Part shown: positions 15,258-26,896 of the stretch, in pieces | How positions within the stretch are numbered: position 1 is the first letter of the stretch | Layout of the letters: each line of letters opens with the position of its first letter | Source of the DNA: Gammaproteobacteria bacterium | GTDB taxonomy: Bacteria; Pseudomonadota; Gammaproteobacteria; Pseudomonadales; Oleiphilaceae | NCBI GenBank assembly: GCA_002747055.1 | Contig: PDSQ01000041.1 | Coordinates: 1 to 39,028 of the forward strand | DNA length: 39,028 nt | Direction: 5' to 3' | Program-made: the position numbers and the translations under genes | Notes under the pieces: model-generated | The model's database searches: none | Seen by the model: the letters and a program-made list of their open reading frames with translations, nothing else | Told to the model about the DNA's origin: nothing

Positions 15258-17879
15258 GTGAATTACACCAGTCTTCGCCAATCGAACCAATCACTTTTGC
15301 AACCCTATTTGCTCGCAGTAATCATGATTGGTGTGGTTGTCTTGTTCGAGACCTTTGGTGTTGCCCGTAAACTTGACCAGATTTTTTACGATACCTATAT
15401 CCAACGTGCTCCTATACCGGTTCCCGAAAATACGGTTATCGTCGCCGTCGATGAGAAGAGCCTTTCCGCTCTAGGCCAATGGCCGTGGAGAAGATCATTG
15501 CATGCGCAACTACTGCGTTATTTGTCTTCCGCGATGCCAACGGCAATAATATTTGACATACTTTTCGCGGAATCAGACAAAACCAGTCCGCAAGACGATA
15601 AAATGCTCGCAAATGCAATGCGCGAAGCCAACAACGTATTGATTCCAGTTCATATTCACCCTCTTAGCAACCGAAGCGGTTTATCCGAGATTCCACCGAT
15701 AAAACCACTCGCAGACCAGGCTGTCGGTATTGGGCATGCCCAAGTTGAACTCGATTCGGACGGTATCGCCAGGGGGCTTTACCTGAGAGAGGGAATGGGC
15801 AAGGCATATTGGCCGGCTTTGTCTCTGGCTGCACTTAAATGGCATAAAGATGCGAGGACCTCGCCATTCGAATCCGATATCGATGCAACCGATACCTCTC
15901 CCTATATCAATGTGCGAGAAGACTTTCGGCTTATTCCCTTTTCCGGAGGGGCCGGATCGATAAAAACTTATTCGTATATCGACGTATTATCAGGTGCCAT
16001 TCCCGAAGAGGCGTTTCAACACCGGTTCGTATTTATCGGCTCAACCGCCGCTGGCCTGGGTGATTTCCTTTCCACTCCCGTTTCCGGATTGGCCTCACCC
16101 ATGTCCGGGGTCGAGTTTCACGCAAATGTTTTTAACGCACTCCAGTCCAAACAAACCATTGAACTCGTACCGCCCTTCTGGCAATACTTTTTTTCCATCG
16201 CTGTAGTGCTTGTCGCGGTACTGACAATTCAGAGAATCAAACCGGAACGAACACTACCCTCAGTGCTGATCATCCTGATTGGAACCTGCCTATTCAGTTT
16301 TTTGCTTCTGTATAGCCTGAATCGGTGGTTTCAGCCATCTACTGCAATCATTGCTATTATCATCGTCTACCCTTTGTGGACATGGCGCAGAATCATGCAG
16401 TTAAACAAATTTCTCAACAGAGAGCTGATTGCGCTATCTAAAGAGCCTCACCTAAGCCAATTGTCACTGGAAAAGATAAAACCTGGCGAGCTGATTGAAC
16501 AATTAGCCTTTGTCCTGCAACCCAGTGGCTGGGTATTGCTGGAAAAAAGCATTGTCCACAAAGCCGAGCACTACGAAGGCCAAATGCCGAGCGTCGCACT
16601 CGAGCCAGGATTGTGGAGACACGAAGGAGCAGGTTCCTGGGTTGTCTTTTTCCACCAGGGATCACCATGGACTATCGGACTTTTCTGGCATCAAGACAAG
16701 CAAATAGATAAAAAACGTGCCCATCTGCACCGAATACAACTTTCCACTACCAGTACTGCGTCGGGAAAACCCTATATTCCCACATTTGAAAAGCTTGCCC
16801 GACGCATCGAGCAAGTCCAAGACGCCATTCACAATATGCAGCAAATGCGGCGCTTTGTATCGGAAGGATTCGACAAAATGCCCGACGGTGTGGTTGTTAC
16901 CGATCCGATCGGGGGCATTATATTCGCTAACCGTCATAGCGAAAAGCTGTTGGATTCCGCAGCAGGCTCGCTGACAGGTTTACCGCTGATCAAGGTTTTG
17001 TCGGCATTACCCGTAACGGATATCAAGCACTGGCAAGAGGTATTCAATCAAGTGTTGCTCAAGAATCGCCCCATCTCGGTAGAGGTCCGGCTATCTCATT
17101 CCGACATCATGCTACAATTTGCACCATTTATCCCTGCCGAACCCGGCGAATCCGGAATGATCGTGAATATTTCCGACATCACGGCACTAAAAGAAGAACA
17201 GCGAAAGAAAAACGAAACGATCGATTTTCTTTCTCATGATTTACGCTCGCCACTGGTATCTCAACTGGCGCTGCTGGATACGATCTCACGCAATGAAAAG
17301 CAATTCACTCCAGAACTTCTGGCTCAGATCCGCTCACACGCCCAGCGAAGCATGAATCTGGCAGAACAGTTTCTACAAGTTGCCCGAGCAGAACAAACAG
17401 AAAAAACCAGCTTCTATGACTGCGACCTTGTTACCATCATCTGTAACGCCGTCGACTCGACAATACATAGTGCCAGCCAAAAGCATATTCAACTGGAATT
17501 TGAACCCGATATGGATGAAGCGTGGACAAAGGGCAATCCAGAATTACTGGAAAGAGCCTTGATCAACCTGATCGGCAACTCAATCAAATACAGCCCGGGA
17601 AAAACCACGATATCCTTGTCCCTAATGTCAGGCCCAAATGAACACTGGTCAATTTTAGTGGCAGACCAGGGACAAGGCATTGACAAAGATGAAATACCCC
17701 ATATTTTCAACAGTTTTCACCGGCAGAAAAAAACGGAAACGGAAGGCAACCACGGTACAGGTCTGGGCCTTAGATTTGTCAAGATCGTGATTGAAAAACA
17801 CAATGGCACACTCGAGGTCGAGAGCAAGCTAAACCAGGGAACGATCTTTCGTATTCAACTACTTCGGAGCATCGACTGA
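15258..17879 (+). CDS. CHASE2-PAS sensor histidine kinase
   Basis: An 873-residue membrane sensor kinase. The N-terminal span (about 17-36) leads into an extracytoplasmic CHASE2 domain (about 38-300; hallmark VIVAVDEKSLSALGQWPW and FVFIGSTAAGLGD). Three closely spaced membrane spans follow (about 308-380), then a linker, a PAS domain (about 540-640, MPDGVVVTDPIGGIIFANRH), the HisKA dimerisation domain with phosphoacceptor H660 in FLSHDLRSPL, and the HATPase domain with N-box LINLIGNSIKYSPG, G1 DQGQGID, F-box and G2 GTGLGLRFVK. The kinase core is intact. The CHASE2 ligand is not known for any close relative. The order regulator, envelope protein, kinase suggests all three form one pathway. Confidence 0.94.
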   Translation: MNYTSLRQSNQSLLQPYLLAVIMIGVVVLFETFGVARKLDQIFYDTYIQRAPIPVPENTVIVAVDEKSLSALGQWPWRRSLHAQLLRYLSSAMPTAIIFDILFAESDKTSPQDDKMLANAMREANNVLIPVHIHPLSNRSGLSEIPPIKPLADQAVGIGHAQVELDSDGIARGLYLREGMGKAYWPALSLAALKWHKDARTSPFESDIDATDTSPYINVREDFRLIPFSGGAGSIKTYSYIDVLSGAIPEEAFQHRFVFIGSTAAGLGDFLSTPVSGLASPMSGVEFHANVFNALQSKQTIELVPPFWQYFFSIAVVLVAVLTIQRIKPERTLPSVLIILIGTCLFSFLLLYSLNRWFQPSTAIIAIIIVYPLWTWRRIMQLNKFLNRELIALSKEPHLSQLSLEKIKPGELIEQLAFVLQPSGWVLLEKSIVHKAEHYEGQMPSVALEPGLWRHEGAGSWVVFFHQGSPWTIGLFWHQDKQIDKKRAHLHRIQLSTTSTASGKPYIPTFEKLARRIEQVQDAIHNMQQMRRFVSEGFDKMPDGVVVTDPIGGIIFANRHSEKLLDSAAGSLTGLPLIKVLSALPVTDIKHWQEVFNQVLLKNRPISVEVRLSHSDIMLQFAPFIPAEPGESGMIVNISDITALKEEQRKKNETIDFLSHDLRSPLVSQLALLDTISRNEKQFTPELLAQIRSHAQRSMNLAEQFLQVARAEQTEKTSFYDCDLVTIICNAVDSTIHSASQKHIQLEFEPDMDEAWTKGNPELLERALINLIGNSIKYSPGKTTISLSLMSGPNEHWSILVADQGQGIDKDEIPHIFNSFHRQKKTETEGNHGTGLGLRFVKIVIEKHNGTLEVESKLNQGTIFRIQLLRSID

Positions 17880-17882
17880 CCG

Positions 17883-18431
17883 TCAATAAGTCTTAAATTC
17901 CGCTTTGAATTCTTCCAACGTCTGACCGGGTAACAACAAGTACTTGGTAATCATCCTATCCTGCCACTCGGAACTTTGAAACAAACACTCGTAGTGATTC
18001 GGGTACGATTGCTTTAACTCCTTTAGACGGCTAACAGCGAGTATTCTGTTAGGATTATGGCTCATTGCGTATATTACACTCTGGTAGTACAACGCTGAGG
18101 CCCTGACGCCCTCGCTATTCGCTTTATTACTGGCAATGTCATGTAACCGCGACACCACTTTTTCCAAACCAGTGTAACGATGATCCTTGAGTTGCTGCAC
18201 GATAGGGTCGATGGGTCGAACCTGATCCGAGCGACAAGGTGAATCAGCCAGTTCATTGACATATTGCTCTACAAGCAATTCAATATTGTGTTTGTTGGAA
18301 GAATCCAGGTCTTTCTCATAAATAAACAATGTCGTGGCTATTGACTCGAATGTGCCTGGCACACAGCCACTTAACAACAAAACCAAGGACACGAACAAGG
18401 CCAAGCGGCGAAAAACCGAAAGGATTTTCAT
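17883..18431 (-). CDS. hypothetical lipoprotein with helical repeats
   Basis: A 182-residue predicted lipoprotein: the lipobox LLLSGC places the acylated Cys near residue 23. I chose ATG 18431 since TGGAGG lies six to seven bases upstream; an upstream in-frame ATG at 18449 contains that site within its own codons. The mature protein is helical (KHNIELLVEQYVNELADS, LEKVVSRLHDIASNKAN, ASALYYQSVIYAMSH, AVSRLKELKQSYPNHYECL) and might be a short TPR-like array. It ends three bases beyond the convergent CHASE2 kinase, with no terminator between them. I do not recognise the family. A role with the neighbouring kinase is possible but not shown. Confidence 0.75.
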   Translation of the reverse strand: MKILSVFRRLALFVSLVLLLSGCVPGTFESIATTLFIYEKDLDSSNKHNIELLVEQYVNELADSPCRSDQVRPIDPIVQQLKDHRYTGLEKVVSRLHDIASNKANSEGVRASALYYQSVIYAMSHNPNRILAVSRLKELKQSYPNHYECLFQSSEWQDRMITKYLLLPGQTLEEFKAEFKTY

Positions 18432-18505
18432 TATGAACCTCCATTTCATAGAATACGTATAATGACTCCTGCTTCAAAGCCACTAACCATGAAACCACCC
18501 TGAAC

Positions 18506-18574
18506 CGGGACAGCAAAAATACAGATAATACAATGTCCCGTTCGCGCTGCATAGGTAACAAACATAACCTAGGT
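18506..18574. promoter_or_regulatory. divergent lipoprotein/msrB regulatory region with two palindromes
   Basis: CGGGACA (18506-18512) and TGTCCCG (18534-18540) form a perfect 7-bp inverted repeat with a 21-bp spacer. A separate 8-bp palindrome ACCTAGGT lies at 18567-18574, about 28 bases before the msrB start. Either could be a regulator site; no clear -35/-10 pair was found. A weak AACGAG is the only ribosome-binding candidate before ATG 18602. Confidence 0.35.
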
Positions 18575-18601
18575 AGGTCTAACTAATAACGAGTAATAAA
18601 A

Positions 18602-19048
18602 ATGACAAAAATCTATAGCAAACCTTCCGACCGGGAAATCAAAGCCAGACTGAACGAGATACAGTATAAAGTCACTCAGAAAGAAGGCACTGAACGAGCC
18701 TTTAACAATGAATATTGGGATGAAAAGCGCGAAGGTATCTACGTCGATATTGTAACTGGTGAGCCTTTGTTCTCATCCAGACACAAATACGACTCTAACT
18801 CAGGTTGGCCAAGCTTTAGCCAACCGCTGGTATCCGAGCATATTGTCGAGAAGAAAGACTTCAGGTTAATGATGCCGAGAGTGGAAGTGCGCAGTAAGTT
18901 TGGCGACTCTCACCTTGGCCATGTATTCACGGACGGCCCACAGCCAACAGGATTACGCTATTGCATAAACTCCTCTGCGCTCAGATTTATACCCAAAGAA
19001 GAGATGGCGGAACAAGGGTATCAGAAGTGGCTGACTGATTTCGACTAG
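18602..19048 (+). CDS. msrB: peptide methionine (R)-S-oxide reductase, single-cysteine, zinc-free type
   Basis: A 148-residue MsrB that reduces methionine-R-sulfoxide in proteins. The diagnostic blocks are present: [48 protein letters not shown] and the active-site RYCINS with catalytic C121. No other cysteine exists in the whole protein. Both CxxC zinc-binding pairs of the E. coli type are missing, replaced by uncharged or acidic residues, and there is no resolving cysteine. Turnover therefore depends on direct reduction of the sulfenic acid by thioredoxin or another thiol. No signal peptide, so cytosolic. A strong bidirectional terminator follows. Confidence 0.96.
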   Translation: MTKIYSKPSDREIKARLNEIQYKVTQKEGTERAFNNEYWDEKREGIYVDIVTGEPLFSSRHKYDSNSGWPSFSQPLVSEHIVEKKDFRLMMPRVEVRSKFGDSHLGHVFTDGPQPTGLRYCINSSALRFIPKEEMAEQGYQKWLTDFD

Positions 19049-19130
19049 TCCCATTTTCGGGCAAGCAACGGCATCCAGGAGCATTGATGTGTCAGTCAAG
19101 AAAAACATCGAGAATCTTTTACACCAAAGA

Positions 19131-19172
19131 CAAAACATCACCCGACAGCGGGTGATGTTTGTTTACATTTAC
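19131..19172. terminator. bidirectional intrinsic terminator between msrB and the EF-G-like gene
   Basis: A perfect 12-bp stem, AAACATCACCCG (19133-19144) with CGGGTGATGTTT (19149-19160), encloses the loop ACAG. On the plus strand it runs into TTTGTTTACATTT and on the minus strand into TTTTGTCTTTGG. It lies between two convergent genes and touches the stop region of the minus-strand gene ending at 19169. Confidence 0.85.
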
Positions 19173-21199
19173 GCCAATTCCTTCACTTCATAGCCTTTAC
19201 ACAGTTCTTGCTGAACCGCATCGGGCACAGGGTCGAAATGAGACAGCTCCATGGTAAAGGTACCTTCACCACTGGCCAATGATTTGAGGCGATGTGAATA
19301 GTCGCGCATTTCACTCATCGGAGACTTGCAACTCAAAATAGCATTGTTCTGTCCATCCATCCGGGTATCGGTAATCACGCCCCGATGGGTGGCGATATCG
19401 CCTGATACATCGCCCATGCAATCGCCAGGTACCGTCACGGTCACATTCACTATAGGCTCAAGTATGGTTGGTTTCGCCGCTTTTACAGCTTCCAAAAAGG
19501 CTTTGCGACCAGCGGCAACGAAAGCGATTTCTTTAGAGTCTACAGCATGTTGCTTGCCATCATAGACTTCCGCTTCGATGTCCTGCATTTCAAATCCGGC
19601 AATAGCTCCTTCCTCCATGATTTGCCGTATCCCTTTTTCAACAGCAGGAATGAAAGTACCAGGTATTGCACCACCCACGACACTATCCACAAAACGAAAA
19701 CCCTCGCCCCTGGGTAGCGGACGAATACGCAAATACACTTCACCAAACTGACCGGCACCACCTGTCTGTTTTTTATGCCGATGATGACCCTCTGCGGGCC
19801 GGGTAATGGTTTCCCGATAATCAATAGAAGGTTCGGAGGTTTCGACAACTAACTTGAACTGCTCTTCCATTCGATCCAGAACCGCTTGCAAGTGTAACTC
19901 ACCGACTCCTGTCAACAGTGTTTCGTTGAGTTTGACACGGTGCGTAACAACCAGACTTGGGTCTTCCGCGGTCACTTTCCTAAGTGTTTCAGAAAGCTTC
20001 TGTTCATCACCCCGACGAGTTGGTTTAATAGCCAGACTGAACATCGGAGGTGGCAGTTCAAGTGACTTCAAATGGAAATGATCCTCATCATGACAATCAT
20101 GCAACACAGAGTCAAATTCAAGTTCTTCAACCTTGGCAATAGCACAAATATCACCGGCGACGGCTTTTTCAATTTCAATCCGATCCTTACCTTGCATTTG
20201 GAACAAATGGGTAACTTTAAACGGCTTGGTGTTATCACCGATATACAGCTGACTGCCGGAAGCAATGGTTCCCTGATGCACCCGGATCATTGCCAGACGC
20301 CCCATAAAGGGATCAACTTCAACTTTGAAGACATGCGCAACAATATGGCCGTCCTCAGTCGGGACGAGATCCACTTCCTGATCATGATTCAAAAACAAAG
20401 GCGGATTACCCTCTAAGGGCGTAGGCATCAACTCGGTTATAATATGCAGCAACTCCGCAATACCAGCACCGGTTCTGGCAGAAACAAAACAAACAGGAAT
20501 CAGATGCCCGCTTCGAAGCGCTTTTTCAAAAGGATCATGCAACTGCTCGGGACTCAACTCCTGGCCCTGTTCCAGGTAAATTTCCATCAGCTCTTCATCT
20601 ACTTCGACGACCTGATCCACTATCGCATCATGGGCTTCTTGTACCGACCCAAACCAAGTACCTGCGCTATTGTCCGGCTTAAAATAACAATCCACGACAC
20701 CCTGACCAGACTCATCCGGCAGATTTAGCGGCAGCACTTCAGCACCAAACTCGTCCTGTAACAGCTTTAGCTGTTTATCCAGTTGCAACCCTTCAGAGTC
20801 GATCTTGTTGATTACGATCAGCCGACATTTATTTCGCCGGGAAGCCACACTCAACATACGCTCGGTCAGTATGCCGCTGCCATTCAACCCATCCACCACC
20901 AGTGCCAATGTCTCCACAGCGGGCAGCACACTGATCGATCGCCCGATAAAGTCCGGCATACCCGGTGTATCAAGCATATTTACCTGGTGATTATTATGAG
21001 TCAGATGGGTCAGTGTGGGATTGAGAGAATGTTGGCGTTGCTTTGACTGGGTGTCGTAATCACATACAGTGGTACCTCGTTCAACTTCCCCCATATGAGT
21101 GATAGCTTTGGTCTCAAAAAGCAAACGTTCGATAAGAGTGGTTTTACCGGCACCAGCCTGACCGGCAAACGCAATATTACGGATGTTCCCTACAGACAT
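19169..21199 (-). CDS. elongation factor G-like GTPase (EF-G paralogue)
   Basis: A 676-residue translational GTPase related to EF-G but not the housekeeping copy. GTPase motifs are G1 AGQAGAGKTT (residues 13-22), G3 DTPGMPD and G4 NKID, followed by the EF-G domains II to V; the domain IV/V region has HRHKKQTGGAGQFGEVYLRI and PVNVTVTVPGDCMGDVSGDI-like blocks. ATG 21199 is chosen because GGAGA lies about ten bases upstream and it gives the normal MSVGNIRNIAFAGQ start; a frame from 21241 would add 14 residues. This EF-G-like class occurs in many pseudomonads and relatives beside a normal fusA. Its role (recycling, stress or back-up translocation) is not known. It is monocistronic here. Confidence 0.88.
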   Translation of the reverse strand: MSVGNIRNIAFAGQAGAGKTTLIERLLFETKAITHMGEVERGTTVCDYDTQSKQRQHSLNPTLTHLTHNNHQVNMLDTPGMPDFIGRSISVLPAVETLALVVDGLNGSGILTERMLSVASRRNKCRLIVINKIDSEGLQLDKQLKLLQDEFGAEVLPLNLPDESGQGVVDCYFKPDNSAGTWFGSVQEAHDAIVDQVVEVDEELMEIYLEQGQELSPEQLHDPFEKALRSGHLIPVCFVSARTGAGIAELLHIITELMPTPLEGNPPLFLNHDQEVDLVPTEDGHIVAHVFKVEVDPFMGRLAMIRVHQGTIASGSQLYIGDNTKPFKVTHLFQMQGKDRIEIEKAVAGDICAIAKVEELEFDSVLHDCHDEDHFHLKSLELPPPMFSLAIKPTRRGDEQKLSETLRKVTAEDPSLVVTHRVKLNETLLTGVGELHLQAVLDRMEEQFKLVVETSEPSIDYRETITRPAEGHHRHKKQTGGAGQFGEVYLRIRPLPRGEGFRFVDSVVGGAIPGTFIPAVEKGIRQIMEEGAIAGFEMQDIEAEVYDGKQHAVDSKEIAFVAAGRKAFLEAVKAAKPTILEPIVNVTVTVPGDCMGDVSGDIATHRGVITDTRMDGQNNAILSCKSPMSEMRDYSHRLKSLASGEGTFTMELSHFDPVPDAVQQELCKGYEVKELA

Positions 21200-21324
21200 A
21201 GGCAGATCTCCTGTTGGATTTTTTCTTGTCTCGGGTGACACAACAATGTCACCCGGAGCGAATGGCCTCAGTTTAAACTGATTTCCGGTAATAACCCGGC
21301 ATTTTTATCTCACAATTTTGCAGA

Positions 21325-23505
21325 TCATACACCGTACTTCTGCTTGGCCTTAATCCGATACGCATGCAAAAGAGGCTCTGTGTAACCACTGGGTTGTTCT
21401 ACCCCTTTTACGACCAGGTCGACGGCTGCCTGGAAAGCGACACTATCGTCAAAGTTGGTTGCCATGGGGCGATAAGCCGGGTCACCGGCATTCTGCCGAT
21501 CAACGATGGCCGCCATACGCTTCATTGTTTCTATCACCTGAGCTTCATTGGTCACTCCGTGATACAACCAGTTACACATGTGCTGACTTGAAATTCGCAG
21601 GGTAGCACGATCTTCCATCAAGCCTATATCGTTAATATCAGGCACCTTGGAACAACCGACACCCTCTTCAATCCATCGAACCACATAACCCAGAATACCC
21701 TGCGCATTGTTGTCTAATTCTTTTTGAATTTCGTCTGCAGTCAATGATTCCGGATTCGCCATAACAGGGAAAGACAAAATATCATCCAAAGAGGCACGTT
21801 GCCGCTTTTTCAACTCGTTTTGAACGTCAAACACATTCACTTTGTGATAATGCAATGCATGCAAAGTCGCCGCTGTTGGCGATGGAACCCAGGCCGTATT
21901 GGCACCCGCCTTGGGATGACCAATTTTTTGTTCCATCATCATGCCCATTTCATCCGGAATAGGCCACATGCCTTTACCAATTTGTGAACGACCTTGCAGA
22001 CCACACTCCAGACCGATATCGACGTTCCAGTCCTCGTAGGCCAATATCCACTTTTGTTGCTTCATCTGGGTTTTTGGAATCATCACACCGGCCTGCATCG
22101 ATGTGTGAATTTCATCACCGGTTCTATCCAGGAAACCGGTATTGATAAATACAACCCGGTCTTTTGCAGCTCGAATACATTCTTTCAGGTTCACTGTCGT
22201 ACGGCGTTCTTCATCCATGATACCCATCTTTATAGTGAAACGCGGCAAACCAAGCGCATCTTCGACCCGGCCAAACAGTTCATTGGCAAAAGCGACTTCT
22301 TCCGGGCCATGCATTTTTGGTTTGACGATATTGACACTACTGGCGGAAGAGTTCCTGACCCTGCCGTTACCCTTCAAGTCATGCATCGCTATCAAGGTAG
22401 TGATCATAGCATCCATGATGCCTTCGGGAATTTCGTTGCCGTCCTTATCGAGAATGGCATTTATCGTCATCAGATGCCCGACATTACGTACAAACAGCAT
22501 GGCGCGGCCTTTCAACGCGAAGCTTGAGCCATCAGGGGCAGTGTACTCACGATCCGGGTTCATACTACGGATAAAGGTGGAGCCACCTTTGCTGACCTGC
22601 TCTTCCAGGTCGCCTTTCATCAACCCCAACCAGTTGCTGTAGACCACCACTTTATCATCGGCATCGACAGCTGCGATAGAGTCTTCACAGTCCATGATGG
22701 TAGTCAATGCCGCTTCCATCAATACATCTACCACGTTTGCCGGATCATCTTTGCCAATATCGGAGTTGGCATCGAACTGGATTTCAAAATGTAACCCATT
22801 ATTCTGCAACAACACACTTGTCGGCTCAGCCGCATCACCGGTGTAGCCGCTGAACTTGGTTTTATCTGCCAAGCCAGTGACAGTGCCATCTTTCAATGTT
22901 ATAACAAGATCGCCATTCTCTACCTTATAGCCAGTAGTGTCTTTATGACTGCCAGCGGCAAGCGGTGCGGCTTCATCCAGGAAATTTCGTGCAAACTCGA
23001 TCACTTTGTTACCACGAACAGGGTTGTACCCCGGGCCCTTGGTGGCGCCATCTTCTTCAGAAATTGCATTGGTACCATATAGTGCATCGTACAAGGAGCC
23101 CCAGCGTGCGTTCGCTGCGTTAAGTGCAAAACGCGCGTTCATCACAGGTACAACCAATTGTGGCCCTGCCATGTTCGCAATTTCAGGCTCCACATTCTTT
23201 GTCGACGCTTCAAAAGCCTCACCCTCTGGCAACAAATAGCCAATTTTCTGAAGAAAAGCTTTATACTCGGCCGCATTGTGTACCTGGCCTTTTCTCTCGA
23301 TATGATAGGCATCGATTTGCGCCTGAAGATCATCTCGTTTGGCAAGCAGTGCTTTATTTTTTGGTGTCAGGTCATGCACAATTGCATCAAACTCTAACCA
23401 GAATTTATCGGCTGCTACGCCAGTTCCCGGAATCGCTCTTTCGTTGACAAAATCATAAAGTGCTTTGGCAACCTGCAGGCTACCTACTTGAACTCTTTGT
23501 GTCAT
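21325..23505 (-). CDS. glcB: malate synthase G
   Basis: A 726-residue malate synthase of isoform G, condensing acetyl-CoA with glyoxylate to malate in the glyoxylate shunt or glycolate use. Length equals that of E. coli GlcB (about 723). Family blocks seen are the N-terminal [80 protein letters not shown] and a C-terminal [14 protein letters not shown] 23505 is chosen because an AGGGGCGAG ribosome-binding site lies a few bases upstream and [13 protein letters not shown] is the family start. A frame from 23538 has no such site. No isocitrate lyase gene is in the window. Confidence 0.96.
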   Translation of the reverse strand: MTQRVQVGSLQVAKALYDFVNERAIPGTGVAADKFWLEFDAIVHDLTPKNKALLAKRDDLQAQIDAYHIERKGQVHNAAEYKAFLQKIGYLLPEGEAFEASTKNVEPEIANMAGPQLVVPVMNARFALNAANARWGSLYDALYGTNAISEEDGATKGPGYNPVRGNKVIEFARNFLDEAAPLAAGSHKDTTGYKVENGDLVITLKDGTVTGLADKTKFSGYTGDAAEPTSVLLQNNGLHFEIQFDANSDIGKDDPANVVDVLMEAALTTIMDCEDSIAAVDADDKVVVYSNWLGLMKGDLEEQVSKGGSTFIRSMNPDREYTAPDGSSFALKGRAMLFVRNVGHLMTINAILDKDGNEIPEGIMDAMITTLIAMHDLKGNGRVRNSSASSVNIVKPKMHGPEEVAFANELFGRVEDALGLPRFTIKMGIMDEERRTTVNLKECIRAAKDRVVFINTGFLDRTGDEIHTSMQAGVMIPKTQMKQQKWILAYEDWNVDIGLECGLQGRSQIGKGMWPIPDEMGMMMEQKIGHPKAGANTAWVPSPTAATLHALHYHKVNVFDVQNELKKRQRASLDDILSFPVMANPESLTADEIQKELDNNAQGILGYVVRWIEEGVGCSKVPDINDIGLMEDRATLRISSQHMCNWLYHGVTNEAQVIETMKRMAAIVDRQNAGDPAYRPMATNFDDSVAFQAAVDLVVKGVEQPSGYTEPLLHAYRIKAKQKYGV

Positions 23506-23896
23506 TTTTGCTCGCCCCTTTTGCTTGCCCGAATACAATTATTTCTATGTTCTATCGAGAAAAAAGCAGATACTTTTTCCCCAAACTGCAGGATCTACCC
23601 TCCAGGCACAACCTGTCATTACGAGGCCCGCATTTTACGCCAAAATGCTTATTCTTGGAAGTGATCGGGCATTATTAACAAAAACAACTATCAACAGCAG
23701 AAGAAATAGCAAAAGTGGCTGTGCATCAACCGCTGGCATATCAAGTTCATTTATTGTTTGTCAGACTCTTTCAATTACGGTTAAATAGACCTCTAACGCC
23801 GACAACGGAAATGGCCACCAGACCCGCTCATTTTCTAGTTAGCCAACTGTCACCTGCGTTTTCTTTTGATGCACAACTATTGGGAACCGAATAACG
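23506..23896. other. 391-bp divergent intergenic region between glcB and the ThDP enzyme gene
   Basis: No gene was seen. A perfect inverted repeat GCATTTT/AAAATGC (23630-23636, 23642-23648, loop of five) lies about 130 bases upstream of glcB, overlapping a TAAAAT that could be a minus-strand -10 box, with only a weak -35. This could be an operator for a carbon-source regulator. On the ThDP side, a GGGAACC stretch at 23881-23887 is the only ribosome-binding candidate before ATG 23897. Confidence 0.4.
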
Positions 23897-25684
<1,788 letters not shown>

Positions 25685-25749
25685 CCAACCCGATGGCACG
25701 CAGCCCTGCAAACGCCAATTAAACCAAGCGGAATATTGCCAACGCTAGT

Positions 25750-26895
25750 TCAGCGCAATTCCGCCAGATACTGCAATACTGCTTCGGCATTACCACGAAA
25801 AACAATTTGTTGCTGACGTCGCCGCAAACTCCACTGGTATTGCGGATCGTAATACTCCACCAGCAGCTGTTCTATCCATTGACGATGCACACTGGCATCA
25901 CCTCGCTTATGTGCCTGAATTGCCTGTTCCAATAATTCACTGACAGCCTGATAGCGAACCTTGCCAAGGCGCTTACGGATATTTTGCATCGACTGGCGTA
26001 GCTCATCGGCAAAACGATCAAACGCTAATCCGGCTTCACTGCAACACCTCTGCCATTCGACCAGCTTATCGACAATATAATTTCGGAAAGAGTGATCAAC
26101 GCGTTGCTCCAGGCTGGCTTCTAACACTACTATAGCGGCGCGCTGCATACTGTTGCGCAAACTGATAGGCAACGCACATCGGCCGATTAAGCGTCCTTCG
26201 TCTTCGAGAACAATCGGCGCACGGGTTGCGTCGTGTCGCTGTCGTAACAACTGTATTGCCAACGCATTCTCAAAATCAATCTGACTTGGCTGGCCGGAAA
26301 CCCGCTTGCCAAAAGCGCTGCCTCTGTGATTGGCCAGCGCTTCCAAATCGACACTGTTATCAATCTGCTGTAATAAATCGGTTTTTGCCGCGCCTGTCTG
26401 GCCAGCCAACAAAATAAAACGCTTGGGCTGATTCGGGTCGTCAACCTGGTTACATAACTGATCCAGGCTATCGATTAAAAAACGGCGCATGGCTTTGTAA
26501 CCACCTTTCACCAGGGGGTATTCACAATCCGCTTCAGCCATCCATTGTTGTACCGTCTGGGAACGCAATCCACCACGGAAACAATAAAGATAACCTTTTG
26601 GATTTTTCCGGGCGAACTCGAGCCACAACTCTAACCGTTGCTGTTTGGTTTTTCCAGACACCAGTTGATGCCCTAACGCAATCGCGCTCTGCTGACCCTG
26701 GTTTTTATAACATATCCCCACCCGCTCACGTTCACTATCCGTCATCAATGGCAAATTAACCGCACCGGGGAAGGCTCCCCGATTAAACTCGATCGGCGCA
26801 CGGGTATCGATCATCGGTGTATCGGTTAAAAACAGTGCCTGATAGTTATCGGTATCCGGACGTGCACTCACCCAACGCTGTTCGCAGTCAGCCAC
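25750..26895 (-). CDS. mnmH: tRNA 2-selenouridine synthase
   Basis: A 381-residue MnmH (SelU, YbbB), which replaces sulfur by selenium in the wobble 2-thiouridine of Lys, Glu and Gln tRNAs using selenophosphate; it also geranylates the 2-thio group. The N-terminal rhodanese domain has catalytic C105 in YLYCFRGGLRSQ, and the second half carries the P-loop-like LLAGQTGAAKTDLL (about 178-191). The P-loop reads GQTGAAKT, where the family more often has GxTGxGKT. It starts with GTG at 26895, one base after the selD stop, so translation is probably coupled to selD. Confidence 0.95.
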   Translation of the reverse strand: MADCEQRWVSARPDTDNYQALFLTDTPMIDTRAPIEFNRGAFPGAVNLPLMTDSERERVGICYKNQGQQSAIALGHQLVSGKTKQQRLELWLEFARKNPKGYLYCFRGGLRSQTVQQWMAEADCEYPLVKGGYKAMRRFLIDSLDQLCNQVDDPNQPKRFILLAGQTGAAKTDLLQQIDNSVDLEALANHRGSAFGKRVSGQPSQIDFENALAIQLLRQRHDATRAPIVLEDEGRLIGRCALPISLRNSMQRAAIVVLEASLEQRVDHSFRNYIVDKLVEWQRCCSEAGLAFDRFADELRQSMQNIRKRLGKVRYQAVSELLEQAIQAHKRGDASVHRQWIEQLLVEYYDPQYQWSLRRRQQQIVFRGNAEAVLQYLAELR

Positions 26896-26896
26896 G

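Noticed and set aside
21994..22642. Plus-strand frames of 177 and 166 codons within glcB
   Set aside because: Both are antisense shadows of malate synthase G, which is intact and full length.
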